DNA of 64,000 nt, taken from contig JAJGOT010000349.1 in NCBI GenBank assembly GCA_022457155.1, positions 672,501-736,500 on the forward strand. The letters are read 5' to 3'. The notes under the pieces were generated by a model, which searched no databases, was not told the origin of the DNA, and was given only the letters and a program-made list of their open reading frames with translations. Every line of letters starts with the position of its first letter. The stretch's first letter is position 1. This document shows, in pieces, positions 48,850-58,380 of this stretch. Source of the DNA: Cladopsammia gracilis (Eukaryota > Cnidaria > Anthozoa > Scleractinia > Dendrophylliidae). The position numbers were made by a program, and so were the translations under genes.

Positions 48850-49896
48850 TTAGCGGGCGCCCCGGATGAAAATAAAACGAAACCAGTCTTCATTTTTCCT
48901 CTCACTTGTTTTTGTTAGAAACTTCCATGTCCCTTGCGTGATAGTTGCCCTATAAACAACTTGATCGGGGAACAATGTATACTTCCGACTGTCAAAATAT
49001 TCTTCAATATCCTCCAAACCTTTCACAGGAATATCTTCACCTGTATCAGGGTTGAAAAGCACCATCATTGTCTTTTTCTTTTTCACGTCTGTCTCTCGAG
49101 CCAAAACCCACTCCGGATACTTAAGCTTCATCTTCGGAAAATTCTCACCCCAACGACGCCTGCGCTCCTCATCCTGCGCTTCCTGTTCGCGCTTTTCCTC
49201 TTCAGTCAGGGGAGGAACAGGCGCCGTTTTCTTCCGCGGTTGGGGAACAGGAACGACGGCTTCTTTCTTCTGCGATTGGGAAATCGGAGGTGGTTTCTCC
49301 ACTTTTTCTACTTGGATTTTTTCTCCGTCACTTCTTCGGGTGAAAGAGTTTCTCCCACTTTTCAGCGCTTCATGGATTGTTCTGGAATCAATTCCCAAAT
49401 CATTTGTGGCTGCTGAAACACTGGGATAAACTTTAGTTGAAGTGGAGGAAATGATTTTGACTGATATTGCATGCTGCTTCTTTGGAGTTGGCGTGGCTTC
49501 TTCAGTCCAAGGATTCGTCACAGGACCTTTGCCAAAGACTCTTTTCATGAAATATGTCTTTCCATCTTTTCTGACTTTCCTTCCATCGGAATCGCAAAAT
49601 CGTTTAAAGGCAGCATATATTGCCTGACGAGTTACTCCAACCCATTGCGCCATTTCTGCTTCTGTTTCAAATGACTCCAGTGGGGGACCAGTGGGAGTCT
49701 CATGAACTGAAAAGCGCGTAACTTTTTGTTCGACAACTGCCACTTCTCTCCCGCGAAAAGAAAAAACATTTCTCCCTTCATTAACTGCCTTGTTCAAAGC
49801 TTTGGGAGAAAACCCCATGAATCTGGCCAACTTCGCCTGGGACGGAAATCTTTCGCTGAGCCTTTCGTCGGAGAAAGCATCTATCAAAACCCACAT
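48850..49896 (-). CDS. Protein with three NUMOD1-like DNA-binding repeats (B), 348 aa
   Basis: Three related units: FPSQAKLARFMGFSPKALNK, FETEAEMAQWVGVTRQAIYA and YPSVSAATNDLGIDSRTIHE, each followed by a basic turn (GRNSFTRR). This resembles the NUMOD1 helix-turn-helix of homing-endonuclease-associated proteins. A Pro/Lys-rich linker and a C-terminal domain (KYTLFPDQVVYRATITQG) follow. No nuclease motif was seen. Start ATG 49896 (MWVLIDAF) lies in ATCAAAATG. A transcription or origin-binding role is inferred. Confidence 0.6.
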   Translation of the reverse strand: MWVLIDAFSDERLSERFPSQAKLARFMGFSPKALNKAVNEGRNVFSFRGREVAVVEQKVTRFSVHETPTGPPLESFETEAEMAQWVGVTRQAIYAAFKRFCDSDGRKVRKDGKTYFMKRVFGKGPVTNPWTEEATPTPKKQHAISVKIISSTSTKVYPSVSAATNDLGIDSRTIHEALKSGRNSFTRRSDGEKIQVEKVEKPPPISQSQKKEAVVPVPQPRKKTAPVPPLTEEEKREQEAQDEERRRRWGENFPKMKLKYPEWVLARETDVKKKKTMMVLFNPDTGEDIPVKGLEDIEEYFDSRKYTLFPDQVVYRATITQGTWKFLTKTSERKNEDWFRFIFIRGAR

Positions 49897-49929
49897 TTTG
49901 ATAGATGACAAAATAAAATAAAAAAATTC

Positions 49930-50995
49930 CCCAGAATGAATTTTTCAGAATCTGCTCCGGAAAATGAATTTTGAAATCTGAAATCGACACTGGAAAATAA
50001 TTTTGAAATCTGAAATCGACTCCGGAAAATGGATTTTGAAATCTGCTCCGGAAAATGAATTTTGAAATCTGAAATCGACTCCGGAAAATGAATTTTGAAA
50101 TCTGAAATCGACTCCGGAAAATGGATTTTGAAATCTGCTCCGGAAAATGAATTTTGAAATCTGAAATCTGCTCCGGAAAATGAATTTTGAAATCTGAAAT
50201 CTGCTCCGGAAAACGGATTTTGAAATCTGAAATCGACTCCGGAAAATGAATTTTGAAATCTGCTCCGGAAAATAATTTTCAGAATCTGAAATCTGCTCCG
50301 GAAAATAATTTTCAGAATCTGAAATCTGCTCCGGAAAATAATTTTCAGAATCTGAAATCTGCTCCGGAAAATGAATTTTGAAATCTGAAATCGGCTCCGG
50401 AAAATGAATTTTGAAATCTGCTCCGGAAAATGAATTTTGAAATCTGCTCCGGAAAATGAATTTTGAAATCTGAAATCGACTCCGGAAAATGGATTTTGAA
50501 ATCTGAAATCGACTCCGGAAAATGAATTTTGAAATCTAAAATCGACTCCGGAAAATGAATTTTGAAATCTGAAATCGACTCCGGAAAATGAATTTTGAAA
50601 TCTGCTCCGGAAAATGGATTTTGAAATCTGAAATCGACTCCGGAAAATGAATTTTGAAATCTGCTACGAAAAATGGATTTTGAAATCTGAAATCGACTCC
50701 GGAAAGTGAATTTTGAAATCTGCTCCTGAAAATGAATTTTGAAATCTGAAATCGACTCCGGAAAATAATTTTCAGAATCTGAAATCAGCTCCAGAAATTA
50801 ATTTTCAGAATCTGCTCCGGAAAATGAATTTCAGAATCTGCTCCGGGAAATGAATTTTGAAATCCACTGCAAAAATTAATTTTCAGAATCTGCTCTGGAA
50901 AATGAATTTTGAAATCTGCTCCGGGAAAATGAATTTTCAGAATCTGCTCCGGGAAAATAAATTTTGAAATCGGCTCCAGAATCTGCTCTGGGAAA
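49930..50995. repeat. One-kilobase minisatellite of B
   Basis: About 35 head-to-tail units of GCTCCGGAAAATGAATTTTG with AAATCT and variants (GACTCCGG, ATAATTTTCAG). Two unit lengths of about 26 and 34 bp alternate irregularly. Units become more degenerate at the right end. No ORF. It lies between the NUMOD-like gene and the SSB-like gene. Confidence 0.93.
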
Positions 50996-50999
50996 TTCC

Positions 51000-51547
51000 A
51001 CTCTAGATTTCAGTGCCTGAGGTTGCATTTATCATTTTCTGGGGTTTATTTTGTTTGGAGAGGATCCTCTTCCAGATTTATTTGGAGAGAATTTTTTTTT
51101 ATCAAATAATATATTCCGCTGAAATATTCTGAAAAAATCAAATAACCCCAGGAAATGATAAATGCAATCTCCCTAAAAAACCAAGGAAATGATAAAATAA
51201 ACCCAGGAAAAAAGATAAATGCAACTCTATATCTGGAGAAATCAGCACAACTTCCAGAAAAACCACATAATAGCCCTACAAGACAACTCCGGGAGATTCA
51301 AAAGCATTTTTTTTCTATAATTTGAAGAATGAATTTGGGCCGGAAAAAATCCGAAACCGACGATTTTGAAAAAATCTAAGAAAGCTTACCCTCAATTTAG
51401 CAGATTTGGTTTCCTGTGCAGCAGAAAATCCATTTTTTCACCCCAGGAAAAGACAAATGCAACCTCCGAAAAACAAAATGCACCCCAGGAAATGACAAAT
51501 GCAACCCCAGGAAATCTGAATTCTAATTTAACATCCAAGATGTTAAA
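51000..51547. other. Non-coding stretch with repeated CCAGGAAATGA motifs
   Basis: CCCAGGAAATGATAAATGCA and close variants occur about five times between 51020 and 51510, at least once inverted (TGCATTTATCATTTTCTGGG at about 51025). No gene is seen. May be regulatory or an origin-associated array next to the minisatellite. Confidence 0.6.
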
Positions 51548-52168
51548 TCAATCTTCATCCTCCTCATTCCTGTCTTCGAACTCATCGAATGCCGACGCAG
51601 CCTGCACCATTTCTTCCACCAAAACTTCGTCCACAATGCATGTGATCGCTTTCACATTTCCGCAGAAAAGATGTTTGATGGAAAAGACAACTTGTCCCCA
51701 AAGTGGAATTCCAATGAGTTCTTTCTGTTTCAGAATGGGTTTCTTTTTCCCACCGATTAACTCCCAAAATCGACAGGAGAAATCCGTTTTGGGGAATGTG
51801 GAGGGATAGATTTTTGCATAAATCTTTTCCTGCTCGGATTTGTCGATTTTCAAGAGAGTGAAATCCCCCTCATGGTACTTGGAACAAGAGGGGGCAAGTT
51901 TCTTCATTTCCACTTGTTTTTCCATGGCCGCTGAATTCAAATGCGTTTCCAATTCGCGGAAAAAGGGGATGTTTTTTTCAGGGAGAGTGATTCCTAAAGA
52001 GAAAGAATTTCCTTCATGAGCAAAAATTTTGAACTTGGTTTGAAGTTTCACTTGCAGTCGTTGGTCATTGTGGTAACATGGGAGCAGGCAATAGTTGATC
52101 TTTCCAGTTGATCGCTTCACGGGATGTTGGAGGTAGATATCGGGAATGGAAATTTTTTCGTGATTCAT
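51548..52168 (-). CDS. SSB-like protein of B with acidic tail, 206 aa
   Basis: Intact, starting MNHEKISIPDIYLQHP in GAAAATG. Late in the protein is a conserved-looking pattern (PLWGQVVFSIKHLFCGNVKA, then DEVLVEEMV). It ends with a very acidic tail (DEFEDRNEEDED), typical of viral single-stranded-DNA-binding proteins. Placement beside the polymerase region fits a replication role. Not confirmed. Confidence 0.5.
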   Translation of the reverse strand: MNHEKISIPDIYLQHPVKRSTGKINYCLLPCYHNDQRLQVKLQTKFKIFAHEGNSFSLGITLPEKNIPFFRELETHLNSAAMEKQVEMKKLAPSCSKYHEGDFTLLKIDKSEQEKIYAKIYPSTFPKTDFSCRFWELIGGKKKPILKQKELIGIPLWGQVVFSIKHLFCGNVKAITCIVDEVLVEEMVQAASAFDEFEDRNEEDED

Positions 52169-52204
52169 TTTCTTGGGTGAGACAAAAAAAATGAGTTTTT
52201 CAAA

Positions 52205-52384
52205 TCATTCCCAGAGCCATTTCTCCATGAACTTGCGATCCTCTTCCGTTCGGACTGGGAGGAAACCAGTTGCCATATCCACAGCTTTTTGAAAGTTTCT
52301 TTCTGCGTCACACGCTTTTTCCCAGTCCGTTTCTTCTTTGATTTTTCCTGCCTCTTTCTGAGGAGTGGATTTCTTTTTGAACAT
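52205..52384 (-). CDS. Small charged protein of B, 59 aa
   Basis: Starts MFKKKSTPQKEAGK in GAAAAATG, ending FMEKWLWE. The frame continues upstream to 52411. No family recognised; the short length lowers confidence. Confidence 0.45.
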   Translation of the reverse strand: MFKKKSTPQKEAGKIKEETDWEKACDAERNFQKAVDMATGFLPVRTEEDRKFMEKWLWE

Positions 52385-52407
52385 TTTTCCTCCAATGGAG
52401 AAAAAAT

Positions 52408-52899
52408 TCAAAACGTGGCTTGAAAATCTTCAACGCATGTATTGAGATCAGCCTGTTTGGTGGAGGAAAATTTCGAAGCTTTTTTTCTTGCTCGAGCATG
52501 AAGGAATTTTTCATCCGCAGCCTTCATTCTTATCATGAGACTGATGAATCTTTCCAATCTGGGAGAAGCCCAAGTGACTTCGTGAGATTTCTCCTGTGAA
52601 TCCAAAAAATGAGTTTTTTTCTTGCAAAGTTGATTGAAAAAAACTGTGCGCGACAACCCAAATCGTTCCTGAATTTCCTCTGCAGAAAAGAAATCTTTCC
52701 CATCAATCTGGATAAATGGTGTGTCTTTTTCCTCCTGAATCCAAAACACTTTTTGGTCGGCTCTTCTGGTATATTTGGTGTTGCCCGATTTGAGAACTCG
52801 CAAAATCGTCTTGGAAGGGAGTCCAGTTTGTTCACTGGCTTCTTTGAATGTGAAAAAGATTTGCTTTTCTTTTCCTTCCTCTTGAATCGAAAATTTCAT
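52408..52899 (-). CDS. Protein with two NUMOD1-like repeats (B), 163 aa
   Basis: Repeat units FTFKEASEQTGLPSKTILRV and FSAEEIQERFGLSRTVFFNQ, each with the short basic extension typical of NUMOD1 (GNTKYTRRADQK). It resembles the 348-residue gene at 48850-49896 and may share its DNA-binding role. ATG 52899 faces the polymerase start 35 bp away through a shared TTTAAA-rich region. Confidence 0.6.
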   Translation of the reverse strand: MKFSIQEEGKEKQIFFTFKEASEQTGLPSKTILRVLKSGNTKYTRRADQKVFWIQEEKDTPFIQIDGKDFFSAEEIQERFGLSRTVFFNQLCKKKTHFLDSQEKSHEVTWASPRLERFISLMIRMKAADEKFLHARARKKASKFSSTKQADLNTCVEDFQATF

Positions 52900-52934
52900 T
52901 TTAAATGGGAAAAAATCTTTTTTCTCCATTTAAA

Positions 52935-55900
52935 ATGTCAACGTTAGCTGAATGGCAATCATTTGCGCGATCGACAAATTTGCGAGGTTGGTCGCGATTG
53001 AAGAAAAGTGAATTAGTAAAGTTTTTAGTTGAAAATCTTTGGCAAGGAGGGGGATTGGATCAGCCCAAAATGAACAAAGCAGCTCGTTTGAGAATTCGGA
53101 AAAGACGAAAAGTCAACCCCCTGAATTGGAAAAATAAAAAAATAAATGTTCCTATTTTGGTTCCGGACAGAAGAGATTTTCCTTCCAGAGCCATTCCCAG
53201 AGCGATTGAACAAAATGTGGATACTGTTGTAGATTGGTTGAATTGGTTGGAAACAGTGGATGATGTTGATATTCGGAGGAGATCGAATCCCGCGGTGGAA
53301 AGATTGAAAAAGCAAACCGAAGAATTGTGGGAAAAAAGGTTGATCGTGGAAGAAGGAAAATCCGCTTTGAAAGGATTCGCGAAACAATTTATCATTCAAG
53401 GCGATGATTCTCTCTCTCCCCAAGATTTTTTCCGGAAAGCAAGATGGCATATTATCCAGCTCTTGCAAGAAAATCCACAAACAAAAGTGAAATGCATTTT
53501 GAATGCCGAAATGTCCCGCACCAGTTGGGCTTCTGGAGAAGAAATAATTGATGACCCATTTTTCCATTCCCGGCAGAAAAAGAATCTGGGGACCAACATG
53601 GAGATTGTGGATGAAATGGAAAGAGAAATGATTGAAAATTTGGAAAACTTCAATCGCAGGGGAAGTAATTGGATGTTTGAAAAAGTAATTCGTTTGGAAA
53701 TTCATGTTGTGCGCTGGAACCCACTACGAGGATCTTCCTGGATTGCTTTGCCTCCAGACTTGGCGAATAAGAAAGCCGTGATCAACATGCAAAATGAAGA
53801 TGACATGTGCTTCAAATGGTGCATTGCAAGAGCCAAAAATATGGTTGAGATCCATCCGGAAAGAATCACACCGGAGTTGAAAGATCAAGCAGAAGAGATA
53901 AATTGGGATGGTTGCGAATTCCCCATGGCCGTGGAAAAAATCAAATATTTTGAGGCGAGAAATCCTGAAATTTCAGTGAATGTTTTTGGCTGGAATGGAT
54001 CTGTCTTCCCCATGAAGAATATCAAAGAAGAAAAAGAATGCCATGTGGATTTGATTCTGCTGACAGAGGAATTCAAAACTCACTATTGCCTGGTGAAGAA
54101 TTTCTCCCGCCTTGCATCCGCTCAAGTTTCACGCAATGGGCATGAAAGATTTTTCTGTAAAAGATGTCTCAATTCATTTCTCAGCGTGGAAAGTTTGAAG
54201 AAACATAAAGTCATTTGCGGAGATTTTGAGGAAGCAAGGATTGAACTCCCAGGAGGTGAATGCTCTTTCCGCAACTTCCAAAAGATGTTGCATGTGCCCG
54301 TTGTAGGTTATGCGGATTTTGAATCCATTCTGAAACCTTTGGGGAAAACTCAGAGCATATCCCCTGTGGATTTGCGTTTCATCTCGTTTCCCCATTTTTG
54401 CAAATGGAACCCGTGTTGAAAAGAGCAAAAGATGAAAATGAAGAACTTTCCAGAGATTTCATTCGGGAATTGATTTCCCATGTGAAACAAGCTTACCTGA
54501 GTTTGAAGAAAAAGGAAATGATTCCCCTGACTAACCAAGAATGGAAATCATTTCGAAAAGCGAAAGTGTACTGGCTGTGTCGAGAAAAATTCGGAGAAAA
54601 AAGTTTGTCTAAAGTCAGGGATCACTGCCACTTCACCGGAAAATTCAGGGGAGCAGCGCATCAATCTTGCAACCTCAAGTTTCAGAGGCCAAAATTCACC
54701 CCTGTGTTTCTCCACAATCTCCAAAATTATGACGCGCATCTTTTTGTGCGAGATTTGGGGACAGTGGATGAAGTTTTGAGCGTGACATGCATCCCCAACA
54801 ACGAAGAGAAATATATTTCCTTCTCCCTGAAGTTTGAGTTGGAAGAAGAACGAAAAAAGGTGCACGGAAAATGGAGAAACTTTTCAGTGAAACATGAAAT
54901 TCGATTTCTGGATTCCTTCAAATTCATGAAAATGGGATTGGAGAAACTGGTGGAAATGCTTCCCAAAGAAGAACTGAAAGAAACCGCAAGATTTTTTGGA
55001 GAACGAAGCGAGTTGATGCAACGAAAAGGAGTTTATCCCTATGAATTCATGGATGGATTTGCTAAATTCGAGAAAAAACTGCCAAAGAAAGCCGCTTTTT
55101 TCTCCAGATTGAATCAGGAGCAAATCACAGATGAAGATTTCACCCATGCCCAGCAAGTCTGGGAAGAATTTGAAATTCAAAACATGGGAGAATATCACGA
55201 TCTTTATTTGAAAACGGATGTGTTGCTGCTTGCCGATGTCATGGAAAGTTTCAGGAAACTTTGCGAAGAAAACTATGAACTGGATCCAGCTCACTTCTTC
55301 ACTGCCCCCGGAATGGCTTGGGATGCAATGTTGAAAATGACCAGCGTGAAATTGGAACTTCTGGAGGATGTGGATCAGCTATTGATGTTTGAAAAAGGAG
55401 TCAGAGGGGGAAACGCAAATGCATTCAAGCGATTTGCGAAAGCAAACAATAAATATTTGAAAGATTTCAACAAGGATGAAGTTTCCAAATTTCTGGTTTA
55501 TCTGGACGCAAACAACCTTTATGGGTGGGCAATGTCACAGCCTCTTCCAGTTGGAGATTTCCAGTGGATGGACGAGGAAGAGTTGCAAGACTGGGAATAC
55601 TTTGTGGAGGTCGAAGGTGATGGCTGCATTTTGGAAGTCGACCTCCTGTATCCCCCAGAATTGCATGACGATCACAATGATTTTCCCCTGGCTCCGGAAA
55701 AGTTAAAGCTGGGTGGAGTGGAAAAACTGACGCAAAATCTGATGGACAAGGAAAGCATGGTTTTGCATGGTCGCAATCTGCAACTTTATCTTTCCCTGGA
55801 AATGAAACTGAAAAAGATCCGGCGAGGAATATGCTTCAAAGAGGCACCATTCATGAAATGCTATATTGACAAAAATACCGCCCTGAGAGCCCAGACAAAA

Positions 55901-56740
55901 ATAAAATTCCAACAAGAATTCTTCAAGCTGATGAACAACTCCGTATTTGGGAAAACCATGGAAAACTTGAGAAACCGAGTTTCGATTGAACTGGTGAAAG
56001 ATGCGGAAAGGGCAGAAAAACTGGTGAACAAATCCAACTTCGCGGAAGTGAAGATTTTTGATGAATTTCTGATTGCGATCAAGATGAGGAAAACGCGAGT
56101 GGTCATGAATAAACCCATTTACGCTGGGATGTCAATCTTGGATTTGTCCAAACTTTTGATGTATGATTTCCATTATGGATACGTGAAGAAAAAGTGGGAA
56201 AACTGTTCTGTCCTGTATACCGACACAGATTCTTTGGTGCTGGAGATTGAAACAGAAGATTTCTTTGCGGATATTGCGGAAGATGTGCCAAAGTGGTTTG
56301 ACACAAATGATCTTTCCCCAAATCACCCAGCGGTGAAAAATGGAATGCTAATCGTACCAGAAAACAATAAAAAGATTGGGCTGATGAAAGATGAATGCAA
56401 GGGTGCAATTCTGAAAGAATTTGTCGTCTTGAGACCGAAACTGTATTCTTTCCTGATTGAGAAGAACGCAGAAACCACTGAAAAACAAAAAGCAAAAGGA
56501 GTGAAAAAATGCATGATCAAAAAGAGTTTGCGACATGCAAACTTCGTGAAATGCTTGAGGGAAAAAGAAACACAATGGAGAAGACAAAGCATCTTTCGCA
56601 GCAGGGGACATCATTTGTTCACGGAAAACATGACCAAAATTGCGTTATCCGCCAACGATGACAAAAGAGTGATTCAGGAAAATGGAATTGACACGCTGGC
56701 TTTGGAGCATTGGAAACTGGGAGAAAATGTCTGCTCGTGA
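52935..56740 (+). pseudogene. polB: Protein-primed DNA polymerase B of B, one frameshift
   Basis: About 1270 residues. A SAP-like N-terminus (RGWSRLKKSELVKFLVENLW) is followed by a C2H2-like finger (FFCKRCLNSF), ExoI YADFESI, an endonuclease VII-like DHCHFTGKFRGAAH, ExoIII YHDLYLKTDVLLLAD, motif A DANNLYGWAMSQ, motif B KLMNNSVFGKTMEN and motif C YTDTDSL. A single-base shift at about 54340-54355, just after ExoI, divides it into two long frames. Start 52935 lies in TTTAAAATG. Confidence 0.93.
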
Positions 56741-56782
56741 AGAACGTTTTCCAGAGTTGACCCCTGAATTTTTTGTGCTCAT

Positions 56783-57063
56783 TTTTAGCAGTCAGTAGTT
56801 GAAATTAGCCATTCCCCAGACATTCTCAATTATCCCCCAGTTTTAACAGTTCCAAGAAATTCCAAAAAATTCGTCAAGTTCCCCCATTTTTCACACAAAT
56901 CAGAATTTTCTCTCATCTGCCAAATTCATCAGAATCGTCACGATACTGCTGAATTGTCACTTATGATAATTTTTGTCTCACTTGCCGAAATCAGCAGAAA
57001 ATGAGTTGTGATAAAACTGGGGGATAATTAAGAATGTCTGCGGAATGGCTAATTTCAACTACT
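56783..57063 (-). repeat. Family-B right TIR
   Basis: Inverted counterpart of 37410-37690. The palindromic part is 56794-57063. Compared with the left copy it shows only about five substitutions. Confidence 0.93.
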
Positions 57064-57390
57064 CCGGCGACAACGGACAAGCCGCTCTGGATAAGAAGAC
57101 CAGACACGACAAGGCGTTAGAGGCCTATCAAGCGGCCTACGCTAAATATCAAAAAGACAATGATCGGATCAAAGATCAAGGGAAACACAACTTTCAAGAC
57201 ACTGACCAAGCACTGGTGCTCTACAACCAAACACATCGGGAGCAGCAAATAACACTCCCCAAAGAGCTCGAGTTCTCTGACTTCTATAAACCAGGCCCAC
57301 AGCAGAAACAAGGCGAACTCTTGTTTATCGGCACTGGCGCCCTTGCTCTTGGCTATTCAGCGTTTCGCTTTCTGAAAAACACATATGTAT

Positions 57391-58380
57391 ATGGAGGCGA
57401 AACTCTCAAAGATCTATTACAGCCCCAAAGGCTACTGGAAAGGACTTGCCGCTGTCAAAAATCTAGCTGCTGCAGCCAAGGTCTCTGAAGAGGTGGCTAA
57501 AAAGTGGCTCGTCAAACAAGCCCTTTGGCAAATATATCTCCCTGTACCACGCCATATCCCTAGGCCCAAGTTTGATGTTCAAACTCCCAATGCGGTGCAT
57601 CAAGCAGATCTACTTTTTTTGCCACACGACAAACTGCCTCATGGGCGAAAGATTTACAAATATGCTTTGACAGTTGTTGATGTAGCATGCCGTTACAAAG
57701 CAGCAGAGCCCTTAACTTCGAAAGAGTCTGATGAAGTTTCGAAGGCGTTGACACGTATTTACAGACGCGGGCCTTTGAAATGGCCACAACTGTTGCAAGT
57801 CGATCCGGGTACAGAGTTTATGGGGGCTGTGACTAAAAGGATGGGGGCCCATAAAACAACCATTCGTCGTGGGCGCGTTGATATCCACAGAGACCAAGGA
57901 ATTGTTGAAAGATTCAACAGAACCCTGGCTGAACGATTGTTTGGTTACCAGTATGCAGTTGAAATGAATCTGCCTTCTGGCCGGTCGACTGCTTGGGTTA
58001 AAAGGTTGCCAGATGTTGTCTCTGCCTTGAACAATGAAGTAACCCGGCTGACTGGCAAGAAGCCCGCTCAAGCAATCAAAGAGAAAGCAACCTCAGCCAA
58101 GCCTGCAACCCCATATTTGAGACCAGTGGGTGAGAAGGAAAAGAAGCTACCTCCTCGGGTTAATTTGCGATATCTGTATTACCCCGGTGAGATTGAGGGG
58201 GGTAGTCGACGGGCGACGGATCCGATCTGGTCCTTGAAAGTATATAACATCGAAAGGGTTGATACCAAGCCAAACGAGTCGGTCGTATATTACCTTTACG
58301 ACGGGCCCAAGCGGGGGTTCGTTCGCGAGGAGTTGATGATTGTGCCGCCGGGCACTCAGTTGCCTCCGATGTCTTTGTGA
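57391..58380 (+). CDS. int: Polinton integrase of A3, 329 aa, intact
   Basis: The only complete family-A integrase in the window. Catalytic residues in HQADLLFLP, QVDPGTEFMG and RDQGIVERFNR. No chromodomain; it ends REELMIVPPGTQLPPMSL. ATG 57391 follows ACATATGTAT. The 3' end overlaps the convergent polymerase by 25 bp. Confidence 0.93.
   Translation: MEAKLSKIYYSPKGYWKGLAAVKNLAAAAKVSEEVAKKWLVKQALWQIYLPVPRHIPRPKFDVQTPNAVHQADLLFLPHDKLPHGRKIYKYALTVVDVACRYKAAEPLTSKESDEVSKALTRIYRRGPLKWPQLLQVDPGTEFMGAVTKRMGAHKTTIRRGRVDIHRDQGIVERFNRTLAERLFGYQYAVEMNLPSGRSTAWVKRLPDVVSALNNEVTRLTGKKPAQAIKEKATSAKPATPYLRPVGEKEKKLPPRVNLRYLYYPGEIEGGSRRATDPIWSLKVYNIERVDTKPNESVVYYLYDGPKRGFVREELMIVPPGTQLPPMSL

Larger units (their letters stand above)
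37410..57063. mobile_element. Family-B Polinton (19.65 kb), complete
   Basis: Ends AGTAGTTGAAATTAGCC... and its inverse. A perfect 6-bp target duplication CCGGCG flanks it (37404-37409 and 57064-57069). It carries the full set of a Polinton including protease, PLA2-domain protein and fibre. Lesions are few: an amber codon in the penton gene and single-base shifts in about four genes. The TIR copies differ at only about five positions. It is the most recent insertion in the stack. Confidence 0.95.
37319..57488 (+). pseudogene. Membrane-anchored virion-type protein of A3, split by element B
   Basis: The 5' part (37319-37409) ends in the codons for YLSG. Element B follows, and the frame resumes at 57064 after a second copy of CCGGCG. 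The 3' part lacks about ten codons present in A2 (near 57160) and has lost its stop (TAA to AAA at about 57375), so the frame runs into the integrase leader. Confidence 0.9.

Noticed and set aside
48934..49429. Plus-strand ORFs opposite the NUMOD-like gene
   Set aside because: They are shadows of the better supported minus-strand gene and have no start context typical of B.
49930..50995. CRISPR array
   Set aside because: Units are contiguous and degenerate with no unique spacers, and the context is eukaryotic.
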